Source: Geothrix oryzae
GTDB lineage: Bacteria > Acidobacteriota > Holophagae > Holophagales > Holophagaceae
Length of the DNA: 64,000 bases
Assembly: GCF_030295385.1 (NCBI RefSeq)
Contig: NZ_AP027079.1
Location: 1,612,001-1,676,000, forward strand
Direction: 5' to 3'
In this document: piece after piece, positions 17,370 through 26,307 of the stretch
Layout of the letters: each line of letters begins with the position of its first letter
How positions within the stretch are numbered: position 1 is the first letter of the stretch
Position numbers and translations under genes: made by a program
Notes under the pieces: generated by a model
The model's input: the letters and a program-made list of their open reading frames with translations, nothing else
Databases searched by the model: none
Told to the model about the DNA's origin: nothing

Positions 17370-19271
17370 ATGGCCGACCTCGACAACCTGAACCTCCCCC
17401 AATCCATCGGCCGCTACCAGGTCCTCCGCCTGCTGGGCTCCGGTGCCATGGGTAGCGTGGTGCTGGCGGAGGACCCCCGGATCAAGCGCAAGGTGGCGAT
17501 CAAGCTGATGCGGATGGATGCGGCCCGGACCGAGGCGGATCGCCACGAATATCTCCTTCGTTTCCAGCGGGAAGCCGAAGTTTCGGGCCTGCTCAACCAC
17601 CCGGGGATCGTGGCCATCTACGATGTCGGGGAAGAGGAGGGGCTGGGGCCCTTCCTGGCCATGGAGTTCGTGTCCGGAAAGCCCCTGGACAGCCTCATCA
17701 AGACCGGCCCGCCGCTCCCGACGAAAGAAAAGCTGCGGATCGCCGTGGGGTTGGCGGAGGCCCTCGACCACGCCCACGCCAAGGGGATCGTCCACCGGGA
17801 TGTGAAGCCGGGCAACGCGATGGTGGGCGAGGACGGCCGCACCAAGCTGATGGATTTCGGCATCGCCAAGCGGGAGGACGCCAGCCTCACCCAGACGGGC
17901 ACCTTCCTGGGCACTCCCAGCTACGCCAGTCCCGAGCAGATCCGCGAAGGCACGGTGGACAGCCGGTCCGACATCTTCAGCTTCGGGGTGCTGGTCTTCG
18001 AGCTGATGAGCGGCCAGTCGCCGTTTCCCGGCAACTCCATCAACACCATCCTCTATCGCATCGTGAACGAACCGCCCGTCGAGGTGCAGCCTCCGGTCAC
18101 CGGCATCCTGCCCGAAGGCTGGCGGCGGGTCTTCGACAAGGTGCTGGCCAAACGGCCGGAGGACCGGCACGCCACCTGCACGGCCTTCGTGCGGGACCTG
18201 CTCGACGCGGTGGTGGACCTCGGCAAGGAGGACCGGCGCGAGATCCTCGGGCTCATGAAGCTGAGCGGCGATTCGCCGCTCCCGGAGATCACCTCCACCT
18301 CCTTTGACGAGACCATGGTGGTGCTGCGGGCCGAATCCAGCCGGGCCAGTCGGATCTGGCTGGGCCTGGCCGCCGCTGCGGTCCTGGCGGTGGGTGGGTG
18401 GTTCCTCTTCCGCGGGCCGAAGGGCACCCGGCTGCAGATCGACTCCCAGCCCGCGGGGGCCAAGGTCTTCGTGAACGGGCTGGCCGTGGGCGCCACGCCC
18501 ATGAACCAGCCGCTGCAGGCAGGCGATCAGCTGCGTCTCGAGCTGAAGGGCTTCCAGCCCGTCCTCTATGCGTTCAAGCCCGGTGAGGCGCCCCCCGCCT
18601 TCCCCCTGGAGGCCATCATTACGGAGGAGACGCTCGATTCCGTGCCTCAGGGGGCCACCGTCGTGCTGGATGAGAAGCCCCTGGAGGGCGTGACGCCCCT
18701 GAAGGTGCGCTGGAATCAGGGGCAGCCGCACCGCCTGACGCTCACCAAGGAGAAGCTGGGGTACGCCTCGGATTTCGGCCCCGGCGAGGTCCCCGGAGGG
18801 CGGGCCTTTGAACTGAAGGAGGCCACCACCGCCGATACGAGGCAGGAGCCGCCCCTGGATCCCAACGCCCCGGGGACCCTCAAGCTGGCGGGTGGGTTCA
18901 GCGTGCGCGTGAAGGTGGATGGCAAGGACCTGGGCGACCTCAGCCCCGGCGCCAAGCTGGCGCTGCCGCCGGGCCCCCACAAGGTCGAGCTCGTCAGTCC
19001 CAAACACTTCTACAAAGACAGCCGGGCGCTGAGCGTGTCTGCGGGTCAGGTCCTCCCCCTGACGCTCCCCGCCCTCGCGGCCCTTACCGTCGAGACCTTC
19101 CCCGGTACCGGCAAGGTCTTCGTGGATGGTCAGGACGCGGGCATCGAGAGCGACGGCAGCAGCGTCCAGGTGGCCCAGGGCCGCCACACCATCACCGTCC
19201 GGGGTGCCCGGGGGAGCAAGAGCGAAACGGTGGAGGTCCGTGGGGACAAGGGGTTGCGGTTCCCCTTGTAA
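17370..19271 (+). CDS. Transmembrane Ser/Thr protein kinase with PEGA-like repeats
   Basis: A 633-residue Hanks-type kinase. The kinase domain spans about 15-285 with glycine loop GSGAMGSV (23-30), Lys45 in VAIK, the catalytic HRDVKPGN (142-149), DFG (162-164) and SPEQ (187-190). A single membrane helix at about 329-347 is followed by several beta-rich PEGA-like repeats outside the membrane (PAGAKVFVNGLAVGATP, PQGATVVLDEKPLEG, GTGKVFVDGQDAG). This suggests an inner-membrane sensor reading an envelope signal. TAGGAT ends 6 nt before the ATG, so a leaderless mRNA is possible. A bulged hairpin (19272-19301) directly follows the stop. Confidence 0.92.
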   Translation: MADLDNLNLPQSIGRYQVLRLLGSGAMGSVVLAEDPRIKRKVAIKLMRMDAARTEADRHEYLLRFQREAEVSGLLNHPGIVAIYDVGEEEGLGPFLAMEFVSGKPLDSLIKTGPPLPTKEKLRIAVGLAEALDHAHAKGIVHRDVKPGNAMVGEDGRTKLMDFGIAKREDASLTQTGTFLGTPSYASPEQIREGTVDSRSDIFSFGVLVFELMSGQSPFPGNSINTILYRIVNEPPVEVQPPVTGILPEGWRRVFDKVLAKRPEDRHATCTAFVRDLLDAVVDLGKEDRREILGLMKLSGDSPLPEITSTSFDETMVVLRAESSRASRIWLGLAAAAVLAVGGWFLFRGPKGTRLQIDSQPAGAKVFVNGLAVGATPMNQPLQAGDQLRLELKGFQPVLYAFKPGEAPPAFPLEAIITEETLDSVPQGATVVLDEKPLEGVTPLKVRWNQGQPHRLTLTKEKLGYASDFGPGEVPGGRAFELKEATTADTRQEPPLDPNAPGTLKLAGGFSVRVKVDGKDLGDLSPGAKLALPPGPHKVELVSPKHFYKDSRALSVSAGQVLPLTLPALAALTVETFPGTGKVFVDGQDAGIESDGSSVQVAQGRHTITVRGARGSKSETVEVRGDKGLRFPL

Positions 19272-19334
19272 CCTGGGAATGGGCTGCAAAGCCATCCCAG
19301 GCTTCAAGTCCCTCAATGACGGGTGCAGGCAGGA

Positions 19335-19371
19335 GTCCCGGGGTATGCGCGAAGCGCGGAGCCCCCGGGAC
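19335..19371 (-). terminator. Hairpin after tRNA-Gln
   Basis: A 9-bp arm GTCCCGGGG at 19335-19343 pairs with CCCCGGGAC at 19363-19371, and an inner GCGC/GCGC pair closes it further. It lies 6 nt past the 3' end of the minus-strand tRNA-Gln and could end or process its transcript. No strong T-run is seen. Confidence 0.45.
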
Positions 19372-19376
19372 AGCAT

Positions 19377-19451
19377 TGGTTGGGGAGGAAGGATTCGAAC
19401 CCTCGGTACGCAGGATCAAAACCTGCTGCCTTACCACTTGGCTACTCCCCA
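19377..19451 (-). tRNA. tRNA-Gln (anticodon TTG)
   Basis: On the minus strand a full cloverleaf can be drawn: acceptor TGGGGAG pairs with CTCCCCA, then discriminator A and an encoded CCA. The anticodon loop TTTTGAT sits between GCAGG and CCTGC, giving TTG. The T loop is TTCGAAT. Length is 75 nt. Confidence 0.95.
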
Positions 19452-19529
19452 GGCGCAGAGGCAAGCATAGCGCGGCTCTGCGTCCCGCCCAAGTCCGACT
19501 CTCGGATCAGGCCCAGGCCAGAGGCCCGT

Positions 19530-19889
19530 TCAGGGATTGCTCTTGGGCGTGAACCCGAATTCCTCGACGCTCAGCAGGTCGGGGCGCACCACAGCGGCTT
19601 CGCCCCGCTCGATGCGGCTGAGGGCGCGGTTTCCGGTGGCGGTCTCATAGGCCAGGAGCACGCGCTCCTCGATCTGCTCGCGGAGGGTGTTGTTCAAGGG
19701 GTAGGCAATGTCCTTGAAGCTGCCATCGCGCTTGCGACGGCTGGGCATGGCCACGAAGTACCCGTCCTCGCCCTCCACCACCCGCAGGTCGCCGACCAGG
19801 AAGCAGTCATCGATCACCAGGCCCGCAAAGGCCCGCAGCTTGTCGTCGCCTTCCACCTTGGTGATGCGAACATCCGTAATGTTGAGCAT
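19530..19889 (-). CDS. spoVG: SpoVG family RNA-binding protein
   Basis: A 119-residue SpoVG protein, a small site-specific RNA-binding (and DNA-binding) regulator. MLNITDVRITKV, VIDDCFLVGDLRVVEG, and VAMPSRRKRDGSFKDIAYPLN match the family over nearly its whole length. SpoVG is best known from Firmicutes sporulation and spirochaete gene control; here the host looks Gram-negative and non-sporulating, so a post-transcriptional role is more likely. Upstream of its start lies a short AT-richer leader; the laccase-domain gene precedes it on the same strand. Confidence 0.93.
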   Translation of the reverse strand: MLNITDVRITKVEGDDKLRAFAGLVIDDCFLVGDLRVVEGEDGYFVAMPSRRKRDGSFKDIAYPLNNTLREQIEERVLLAYETATGNRALSRIERGEAAVVRPDLLSVEEFGFTPKSNP

Positions 19890-19949
19890 GTCAGTCCTCA
19901 GTCTTGAATCCTCAGGCCTCAGTCGTCAGGAGCGAGGTGGACTCTCAGG

Positions 19950-20639
19950 TTATCCGATCTCGATCCAGCCCCACTGGCGGCCGGTGGTCTCACCGCGGCG
20001 GTACGAGTAGAGCAGGTCGGGGCGGCACACGGTGCAGAGCGGCATGCTGCCGTCCCGGGCCGGATCCAGGCCCAGATCCAGGGCCTGGGCCCGTAGGAAG
20101 CCATGCAGGTCGAGATGGGGTTTCCCCGAGGGACCTTCAGAACGCAGCCCCTCGTGCCAGGCGGGATCCTGGCGCGCGGCCTCGATGACCTCCCCGCCCA
20201 CTTCGAAGTGGCAGGCCAGGATGGCGGGGCCGAGGGCCCAGACCAGGTCCGCGGGGCGCCCCCCCAGGGCACGGTAGCGTGCCGTGCCGCGGCGCAGGAT
20301 GCCCCGGCCGGGGCCCTCGAAAGGGGTGTCATCGCCGTATCCGGTGGCGCCCCGCCACCCCGCATGCAGGGCCGCGACCCAGCGGCGGCCGTCGGGGAGC
20401 GGGCCGGCCAGCAGCACGGGTACGCAATCGGCCACGCGCACACCGATGCGGACGCCGGGGGCGGTGGTCCAGAGACCATCGCCCTCCACCACGGCCCCCA
20501 CGGTGAGGTCCGATGCCTCCACCACGCCACAGCGGTGCACCTGGTTCAGGCGCCGGACGGGCAGATCCTCGGGGGGATCCAGGCGGGTGGAGAAGCCCCA
20601 GGTCAGAGGGAAGGGGGGCCGGACCTCGGGGATGAGCAA
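19950..20639 (-). CDS. pgeF: Laccase-domain purine nucleoside phosphorylase (YfiH/PgeF)
   Basis: A 229-residue YfiH family protein. These were first called multicopper polyphenol oxidases, but members act on purine nucleosides (phosphorolysis or deamination) and one edits peptidoglycan precursors. Motifs are NQVHRCGVV, ADCVPVLLA and ALHAGWRGA, giving the Cys/His zinc site, plus CTVCRPDLLYSYRR near the end. There is no in-frame ATG near the expected start, so TTG 20639 is chosen; it lies 7 nt past the pbpG stop with GAGGG just upstream, implying co-translation with pbpG. Confidence 0.85.
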   Translation of the reverse strand: MLIPEVRPPFPLTWGFSTRLDPPEDLPVRRLNQVHRCGVVEASDLTVGAVVEGDGLWTTAPGVRIGVRVADCVPVLLAGPLPDGRRWVAALHAGWRGATGYGDDTPFEGPGRGILRRGTARYRALGGRPADLVWALGPAILACHFEVGGEVIEAARQDPAWHEGLRSEGPSGKPHLDLHGFLRAQALDLGLDPARDGSMPLCTVCRPDLLYSYRRGETTGRQWGWIEIG

Positions 20640-20646
20640 CGGGCCC

Positions 20647-21486
20647 TCAGCCCTTGGTGCCGAGGCGGGCTTCCATCCACTGCTTGATGCGGTTGGCGTC
20701 GCCCAGCCGGGTGTATTTGCCCCAGGAATCCAGCAGGATGATGAGCACGGGCCGGTTGGCCAGCATGGCCTGCATGACGAGACAGCGACCGGCCTCTTCG
20801 ATGTAGCCGGTCTTGGAAAGACCGATGCTCCAGCGGGGGCTGCGCACCAGGGCGTTGGTGTTGGGGAACTGGATGCTCTTTCGGCCGGACAGGATGCTGG
20901 TCTCGGGCCGGGTGGTGAAATCGCGGATTTCGGGGTAGTTGTAGGCGCTTTCGAGGATGCGGGCCAGGTCCCGGGCGGTGGCGACATTGCCGCTCGAAAG
21001 GCCCGTGGGATCCTCGAAGCGGGCCCCGGTCAGGCCGAGTTCCTTCGCCTTGGCGTTCATGGCCTGAACGAAGGCCGAAAGACCACCCGGGAAGGTGCGG
21101 CCCAGGGCGTGGGCGGCACGGTTCTCGGAAGCCAGCAGGGCCAGCAGCAGGGCCTGCTCCCGGGGCAGGCGGGTGCCCACGGGCAGGCGGGACTTGCTGT
21201 GGCGCAGCATGTCCTTGTCATCATTGGTGATGGTGAGGATTTCCTGGGGGTCGAGGTGGGCGTCCAGCAGCACCATGGCGGTCATGAGCTTGGTGATCGA
21301 CGCGATGGGCACCACGGCGCCGGCCTGCTTCTCCAGCAGGGTCTGGCCCGTGCTCTGGTCCAGCACCAGGGCGGATGCGGACTTCAAGGTCAGCTTGGTT
21401 GCGGAATGGGCCGAGCCAGCACTCAGGGCCGCACATCCCGCGGCCAAGACGACTCCTGCCAACCGAAAACCCCTGCTGAATCCCAT
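20647..21486 (-). CDS. pbpG: D-alanyl-D-alanine carboxypeptidase/endopeptidase
   Basis: A 279-residue low-molecular-weight penicillin-binding protein that trims peptidoglycan cross-links in the periplasm. A signal peptide (to about SAHSA, residue 29) is followed by the three active-site motifs: SITK (Ser63-Lys66), SEN (120-122) and KTG (225-227). The absence of a long C-terminal domain points to the PbpG/PBP7 type endopeptidase rather than DacA. It shares a transcript with pgeF. Confidence 0.9.
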   Translation of the reverse strand: MGFSRGFRLAGVVLAAGCAALSAGSAHSATKLTLKSASALVLDQSTGQTLLEKQAGAVVPIASITKLMTAMVLLDAHLDPQEILTITNDDKDMLRHSKSRLPVGTRLPREQALLLALLASENRAAHALGRTFPGGLSAFVQAMNAKAKELGLTGARFEDPTGLSSGNVATARDLARILESAYNYPEIRDFTTRPETSILSGRKSIQFPNTNALVRSPRWSIGLSKTGYIEEAGRCLVMQAMLANRPVLIILLDSWGKYTRLGDANRIKQWMEARLGTKG

Positions 21487-21569
21487 GCACGCTCCTGAAG
21501 ATTCCGACTGTTGTCACTTATTACCAGTCTATCGGATCGGGAGGTCCCTTGCTCAAGGGCAATTCTTGC

Positions 21570-22472
21570 TCAAGGCCACAAGAGGACCAGAAGGCTCAGG
21601 TCGGTGACGGCCCAGGCACCCAGGCCCCAGTACATGCCAGCTTCGTGCCGATGATCCGACCAGGTGCGCCACCGGGCCAGCCAGGGCAGCAGGACGGCCA
21701 GCCAGGCGACCAGGGAGATGGCCAGGAACCCGGGATTCCGCCCCTTGGCCAGGACGGCGGCGGCGAAGAGACCATGGGCGATCAGGGCCGCCCCGAGGGC
21801 CAATCCCAGGCTCCGGCCCACGCCCACGCGGATGACCAGGGTGCGGTCACCCCGCCGGGCGTCCTCGGCCACCTGGTAGATCTGGGTCATGGGGTAGAGC
21901 GTGGCGAAGAGAAAGGCAAAGCCGAGGGCGGCCCTGAGGATGGCCGGGCTGAACGGCCGGCCGGTGAGGGCCCAGCCCGCCAGGGGCGTGAACAGGCCGA
22001 ACCCCAGGCAGTTGATGAGCAGATCCCACCCCGCCCGGGCCTTGAGGCGTGCCGGGGGCACGGAGTAGAGGATGCTCATGGCCACGCAGCCGAGGTTGAG
22101 GAGGGCGAAGGGGCGGGGAAGAAGGAAGCCCAGGAGGGCTGAGGCGGCCAGCAGCACCGCGGAGAAGGTCAGCAGGTGGTCCGGGGGCTTGGGGGGCGCC
22201 TTGAGATACCCGATGTCGCCCTCGTCCTGGTCGAAGGCGCTGTTGATGGCCAGGGTGCCCCCGTTCATCAGGGCCACGAACACCAGCCAGCCCAGGAGGG
22301 CGGGGCCCGCTACCAGGGGCCAGCCCGAGGCCAACAGCGCGCCGAGCAGGAAGTGGGCCGTCATGATCGGCCATTCCAGCGGGCGCAGGTGGAGCAGGTA
22401 CGCCGTGACCTCCGGACCGAGGAGGCGTTGGACGAAGGTGCGCAGGGGGAAGCGGGGGGCCGCTCCGGTCAC
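21570..22472 (-). CDS. UbiA family prenyltransferase
   Basis: A 300-residue integral membrane prenyltransferase with about eight or nine helices. The two aspartate-rich motifs that hold Mg and the prenyl diphosphate are seen as NSAFDQDEGD and, later, YQVAEDARRGDRT. The family moves prenyl chains onto aromatic rings or sugars (menaquinone, ubiquinone, haem O, decaprenyl-phosphoribose). No flanking gene decides among these. GTG 22472 is chosen because it overlaps the DUF116 stop by 4 nt (GTGA) and has GAGGG upstream; it is the last gene of the mla block. Confidence 0.83.
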   Translation of the reverse strand: MTGAAPRFPLRTFVQRLLGPEVTAYLLHLRPLEWPIMTAHFLLGALLASGWPLVAGPALLGWLVFVALMNGGTLAINSAFDQDEGDIGYLKAPPKPPDHLLTFSAVLLAASALLGFLLPRPFALLNLGCVAMSILYSVPPARLKARAGWDLLINCLGFGLFTPLAGWALTGRPFSPAILRAALGFAFLFATLYPMTQIYQVAEDARRGDRTLVIRVGVGRSLGLALGAALIAHGLFAAAVLAKGRNPGFLAISLVAWLAVLLPWLARWRTWSDHRHEAGMYWGLGAWAVTDLSLLVLLWP

Positions 22473-23254
22473 GCGATGCCCTCGCGCCGGAGGGGTTGGA
22501 TGTCGCCGGGGCGCTTGGGTTCCACCAGGGCCTCCATGGCGGCAAGCACATGGGGCACGCTGAAGTCCGTGTCCACGCACATGCCGTGGGGCAGGGACAG
22601 GGGGATCACATAGCAGGGGATCTCCGGCATTTTCGTGAGCCCCTTGATCAGGCGGTCCGTGCAGCTCACCGCCACCACGAGATCCGGCCTGAATTCCCGC
22701 GCCTCGCGGTAGGCCTTGTGGCTGCGGTTGGTGATGCGGCCTTCCCACCGGTTCAGCAGGGCGGCATTCATGTAATCGCCCACGGGGCAGAGGCCGCAGT
22801 CGTAGCAGGCCTGAAGGTCGTCGAGGATGCCGGCCTTGCAGCGGGCCATCTGGATGCAGTGGGGCAGCAGGATGAGGGCCCGCCGGGCCCGGCGGCCGCC
22901 CAGAGCCTCCCGGACGCGCTGGTTGTTGTGGCCGCAGAAGGAGAGGATCCACGCATCTTCCAGCCCCAGCCGTCGAGCCAGGGGGCGGAGGGCGTTGGTC
23001 CAGAGGCAGTCCTGGCGCATGACCGTGGCTTGGTTGCGGAGGAAGGCCTCTCCCCGGAGGAAGCTGGGCCAGGCGGCGGCCAGGGCGCCGGTACCCGCCA
23101 GCAGCCACCAGCCGCGACCGGCCGAATGCAGGGCGGCAAAGGCGAAGGCGAAGACCGCCAGCGCCAGCGGCACGCCCCGGCGGACCCAGAGGAACAGCGC
23201 GCCCCGCTCCACCGGCAGGGGGCCGGGCTGAGGCAGGGCGCGGGGTTCCTTCAC
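22469..23254 (-). CDS. DUF116 family protein
   Basis: A 261-residue protein matching the DUF116 family. Two hydrophobic segments near the N-terminus (about 22-62) suggest membrane anchoring. The rest is cysteine-rich: LLPHCIQMARCKAG, then YDCGLCPVGDY, then AVSCTDRLIKG, spacing that could bind an iron-sulfur cluster or zinc. Function is unknown. The start is GTG overlapping the MCE stop by 4 nt, and the stop overlaps the UbiA start by 4 nt, so the protein is made together with lipid-handling membrane proteins. Confidence 0.8.
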   Translation of the reverse strand: MKEPRALPQPGPLPVERGALFLWVRRGVPLALAVFAFAFAALHSAGRGWWLLAGTGALAAAWPSFLRGEAFLRNQATVMRQDCLWTNALRPLARRLGLEDAWILSFCGHNNQRVREALGGRRARRALILLPHCIQMARCKAGILDDLQACYDCGLCPVGDYMNAALLNRWEGRITNRSHKAYREAREFRPDLVVAVSCTDRLIKGLTKMPEIPCYVIPLSLPHGMCVDTDFSVPHVLAAMEALVEPKRPGDIQPLRREGIA

Positions 23255-24717
23255 TTGGCGGCTCCAGCCAGGCCGATGATCTTCTTCAAATCATCGTCCT
23301 TCCAGCGCAGGCCGCCACCGAAGAAGACGGTGCGGAGGTCCTTGTTGCCGATGTCCTGGACGCCGGCCTGGATGTAGGCGCCCTTCCAGAACTGGTAGCT
23401 GCTGGTGAAGCGGTAGCGGGGGTTTGGCTTGTCATCCCGCTTGGTGAAGTCGTAGGCCAGGATGCCGAAGCGCAGGCGATCCTGGTCCAGCGTGCGGAAC
23501 TCCAGACCGCCGCCGCCCTTGCCCTCGACGATGCCCGCCGAGAAGATGGCGGCGCCGATGCGCTTGGCGAACTGGGCCGATACGGTGAAGCTCTGGTCCG
23601 TGGTGACGAACTTGTTCTTTTCGAGCACGCTGACGGATTGGCCCGTGATGGGATCGATCTGGGTGACGGTCCGGGTGCTCTCGCTGAGCTTGCCATCCGG
23701 CGTGGAGGCGAAGCCCAGGGCATACCAGTAGTCGGGCCGCGGCGCGATCTCCAGGCCAAGACCCACGCGGCTGTCCTTGCGCTTGTCCCACTGGGCCGCG
23801 TTCATGTCGAGGCGGAAGTCCATCTTGTTGAAGCCGCCCAGCATGCCGTTCACATTGTCCACGGCCTCGTTGATCTTCTTGATCGTGGTCTCGTCGTTGA
23901 GCAGCTTGCCGATGGTGCCTTCGCCCTTGTTGATGCGGTCGGTGAGCACCTTCATGTTCTCCGCGGTTCCCTGGAAGCTCTGGGCCAGCTTGCGGACATC
24001 GCTCATGACGCCCTTCAGCTCGGGGCGGTTCTCCTCCAGGATGGCGTTGAGGTTCTTGCCCACGGTCTCGAACTGCTGGGCCAGCTTGGGCAGCTTGTCG
24101 CGTAGGTCGGAGCTGATGGCCTCGACATTGGCCATGGTGTTGTTGATGGCCCCGTGGTTCTCTTGGGCCATGGAGCGGAACTCGGCGGTCAGCACGCGGA
24201 TGTTGTCCACGATCTCGTCGAGCTTCTGCCGGCCCTGCTCGCCGCCGATGGATTCGTTCAGGGACTGCGTGACGCCCTTCACATTCTTGCCGATCTCGGA
24301 GAGGGTCTCCATGAGGTTGTCCAGGCTCACGCCGGCCTTGCTGGGCAGCGGCACGCCTTCGGGGAAGGGGCCCATCGCGCTGTGGCCGGGGTCGAGGTCG
24401 ATGAACTTCTCGCCCAGGATGCCGATGGAGCCCAGGGACACGCTGGCGTCGCGGTAGACCTGAACCTCATTGCCGAGGCCGATGGCCACGCGGGCCTTGC
24501 CGTTCTCAAGGGCGATGGTGCGCACATCGCCCACCTTCACGCCGGCGATGCGCACGGCGCTCTGGAGGCTCAAGCCGGCCACGGAGTCGAAGATGGTGAA
24601 GCGCTCGGACTGGTTGCGCTTGCCGCCGACCTCCAGCTTCTCGGTCCGGAGGATGAGCACGGCCAGCAGGAAGATGGCGCCCGTAAAGAAGAGGCCGACT
24701 TTGGTTTCGAGCTTCAT
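23251..24717 (-). CDS. MCE protein with long helical stalk and C-terminal beta-rich domain
   Basis: A 488-residue MlaD-type substrate-binding protein for phospholipid transport. In order: one inner-membrane helix (7-24), an MCE domain (about 38-115, SVAGLSLQSAVRIAGVKVG), a long helical region with heptad-like spacing (about 130-298), and a beta-rich region (about 300-472) of alternating short aromatic-ended strands (WYALGFASTP, RLRFGILAYDF, YRFTSSYQFW, TVFFGGGLRW). MlaD of E. coli is about 180 residues and has no such tail. The tail resembles an outer-membrane barrel, which would let one chain span the envelope. It overlaps mlaF and DUF116 by 4 nt each. Confidence 0.85.
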   Translation of the reverse strand: MKLETKVGLFFTGAIFLLAVLILRTEKLEVGGKRNQSERFTIFDSVAGLSLQSAVRIAGVKVGDVRTIALENGKARVAIGLGNEVQVYRDASVSLGSIGILGEKFIDLDPGHSAMGPFPEGVPLPSKAGVSLDNLMETLSEIGKNVKGVTQSLNESIGGEQGRQKLDEIVDNIRVLTAEFRSMAQENHGAINNTMANVEAISSDLRDKLPKLAQQFETVGKNLNAILEENRPELKGVMSDVRKLAQSFQGTAENMKVLTDRINKGEGTIGKLLNDETTIKKINEAVDNVNGMLGGFNKMDFRLDMNAAQWDKRKDSRVGLGLEIAPRPDYWYALGFASTPDGKLSESTRTVTQIDPITGQSVSVLEKNKFVTTDQSFTVSAQFAKRIGAAIFSAGIVEGKGGGGLEFRTLDQDRLRFGILAYDFTKRDDKPNPRYRFTSSYQFWKGAYIQAGVQDIGNKDLRTVFFGGGLRWKDDDLKKIIGLAGAAK

Positions 24718-25505
24718 GGGTGGGCCTCCTGGGTTTTGCGCTTGGGCGGGGGCGGGTCCTGAAGGAAGGGGCCATCCGCATCCCCCCGCAGGAACTGCTG
24801 AATGACGGGATGGGGATTGACCTTGAAGGCCGCCGGCGACTCGCAGGCGATGCACTCGCCGCGGAAGAGGAGGGCGATTCGGTCGGCGATTTCGAAGGCG
24901 GACTTGAGGTCGTGGGTGATGGTGATGGTGGTGACGCCCAGCTCGTGCTTGAGGTCCAGGATCACGCGGCCGATGACATCGGTCATGACCGGGTCCAGCC
25001 CCGTGGTGGGCTCGTCGAAGAGGAGGATCTTGGGCTTGAGGGCGATGGCGCGCGCGAAGCCCACGCGGCGCTTCATGCCGCCGGAGAGTTCGGCGGGCTT
25101 CAGCTTGTCGGTGCCCTTCATGCCCACCATGGAGAGGCATTCCTCCACCCGGGCCTGCACTTCGTCCTCGGTGATCTCGAGGTGCCGCCGGAGGCCGAAC
25201 GCCACATTCTCGAACACCGTCATGGAATCGAAGAGGGCCGCCATCTGGAAGCACATGCCGATGCTCTGGCGGACCTTGAACAGTTCCTCCCGGTCCAGCT
25301 GGGCGATGATCTTGCCCTCGATGGCCACATGCCCCGAGTCGGGGGTCAGCAGACCCATGATGTTGCGGAGCAGCACGGTCTTGCCGGTGCCGGATCCGCC
25401 CAGGACCACGAGGCTTTCGCCCTCCTGGACCTGCAGGTTCACATTGGACAGCACCACCTTCGGACCGAAGGCCTTGGAGAGATTGACGACATCGATCAGC
25501 GCCAT
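24714..25505 (-). CDS. mlaF: ABC transporter ATPase, MlaF type
   Basis: A 263-residue ABC ATPase that powers the MlaE permease for phospholipid movement between membranes. Walker A GGSGTGKT (36-43), the signature LSGGMKRR, Walker B ILLFDEPTTGLDP and the switch ITHDL are all intact. QMAALFDSMTVFENVAFGLR is characteristic of the Mla/Mce ATPases. It starts 4 nt after mlaE and overlaps the MCE gene by 4 nt. Confidence 0.93.
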   Translation of the reverse strand: MALIDVVNLSKAFGPKVVLSNVNLQVQEGESLVVLGGSGTGKTVLLRNIMGLLTPDSGHVAIEGKIIAQLDREELFKVRQSIGMCFQMAALFDSMTVFENVAFGLRRHLEITEDEVQARVEECLSMVGMKGTDKLKPAELSGGMKRRVGFARAIALKPKILLFDEPTTGLDPVMTDVIGRVILDLKHELGVTTITITHDLKSAFEIADRIALLFRGECIACESPAAFKVNPHPVIQQFLRGDADGPFLQDPPPPKRKTQEAHP

Positions 25506-25509
25506 GCCG

Positions 25510-26286
25510 TCACACCAACAACAGCTTGGTCAGGAAGAAGTCGGAGACGAGGATCCAGAGGCTGCTGGTCACCACGCTGCTGGTGGGGGCGTTGCCCACG
25601 CCCTCGGCGCCGCCGTGGGTGCGGTACCCCTTCCAGCAGCCCACCAGGGCGATGATCATTCCGAACACCAGGGCCTTGATGAGGGCGATGCGGAGATCGC
25701 GGAAGGCCAGCAGCTTGTAGAACTCGCTGCTGTAGACATAGGCGCTCTGGCCCTCCACGCCGACGAGGATCATGTAGCCGCCCCAGAAGCTCACATAGAT
25801 GGAGACCACTGTGAGGAGGGGGACCATGACGATGGCGGCCAGGAACCGTGGCACGAAGAGGTAGTGGATGGGGTCGGTCGCCAGGCACTCCAGGGCGTCG
25901 ATCTGCTCGGTCACCTGCATGGTGCCCAGTTCCGCGGCCATGGCCGAGCCGATGCGCCCGGAGAGCATCAGGCCGGTGATCACCGGCCCCAGCTCGCGGA
26001 CGATGGCCAAACCCTCCACCTGGGAGGCCAGACCCTCCGCCTGGAACTGGCGGAAGCCGAAGGCCAGCTGCACGGCGAACACCATGCTCACGGCGATGCT
26101 CGTCAGCACCACCACGGGGATGGAATTCACCCCCAGCGAATGGAGCTGGCTCATCAGGCTCTTGCCGTCGAAGGGGCGCTTGAAGATGGCGGCGAAGGTC
26201 CGCCCTGCGAGCACCGCAAAGTCCCCGGTCGTCTCGAGGGCCCCCAGCACGCGGGCGCCGGTCTTGTCGAAGAGAGTCAGGACCAT
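25510..26286 (-). CDS. mlaE: Lipid ABC transporter permease, MlaE type
   Basis: A 258-residue MlaE family integral membrane permease with about five or six hydrophobic segments. Conserved regions include MLSGRIGSAMAAELGTMQVTEQIDALECLATDP and the closing TTGGAEGVG-like THGGAEGVGNAPTSSVVTSS. It forms the transmembrane part of the complex with mlaF and the MCE protein encoded next. GlmU lies 21 nt upstream on the same strand. Confidence 0.93.
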   Translation of the reverse strand: MVLTLFDKTGARVLGALETTGDFAVLAGRTFAAIFKRPFDGKSLMSQLHSLGVNSIPVVVLTSIAVSMVFAVQLAFGFRQFQAEGLASQVEGLAIVRELGPVITGLMLSGRIGSAMAAELGTMQVTEQIDALECLATDPIHYLFVPRFLAAIVMVPLLTVVSIYVSFWGGYMILVGVEGQSAYVYSSEFYKLLAFRDLRIALIKALVFGMIIALVGCWKGYRTHGGAEGVGNAPTSSVVTSSLWILVSDFFLTKLLLV

Positions 26287-26307
26287 GGGGCTCCGGGACG
26301 CAAAAGC

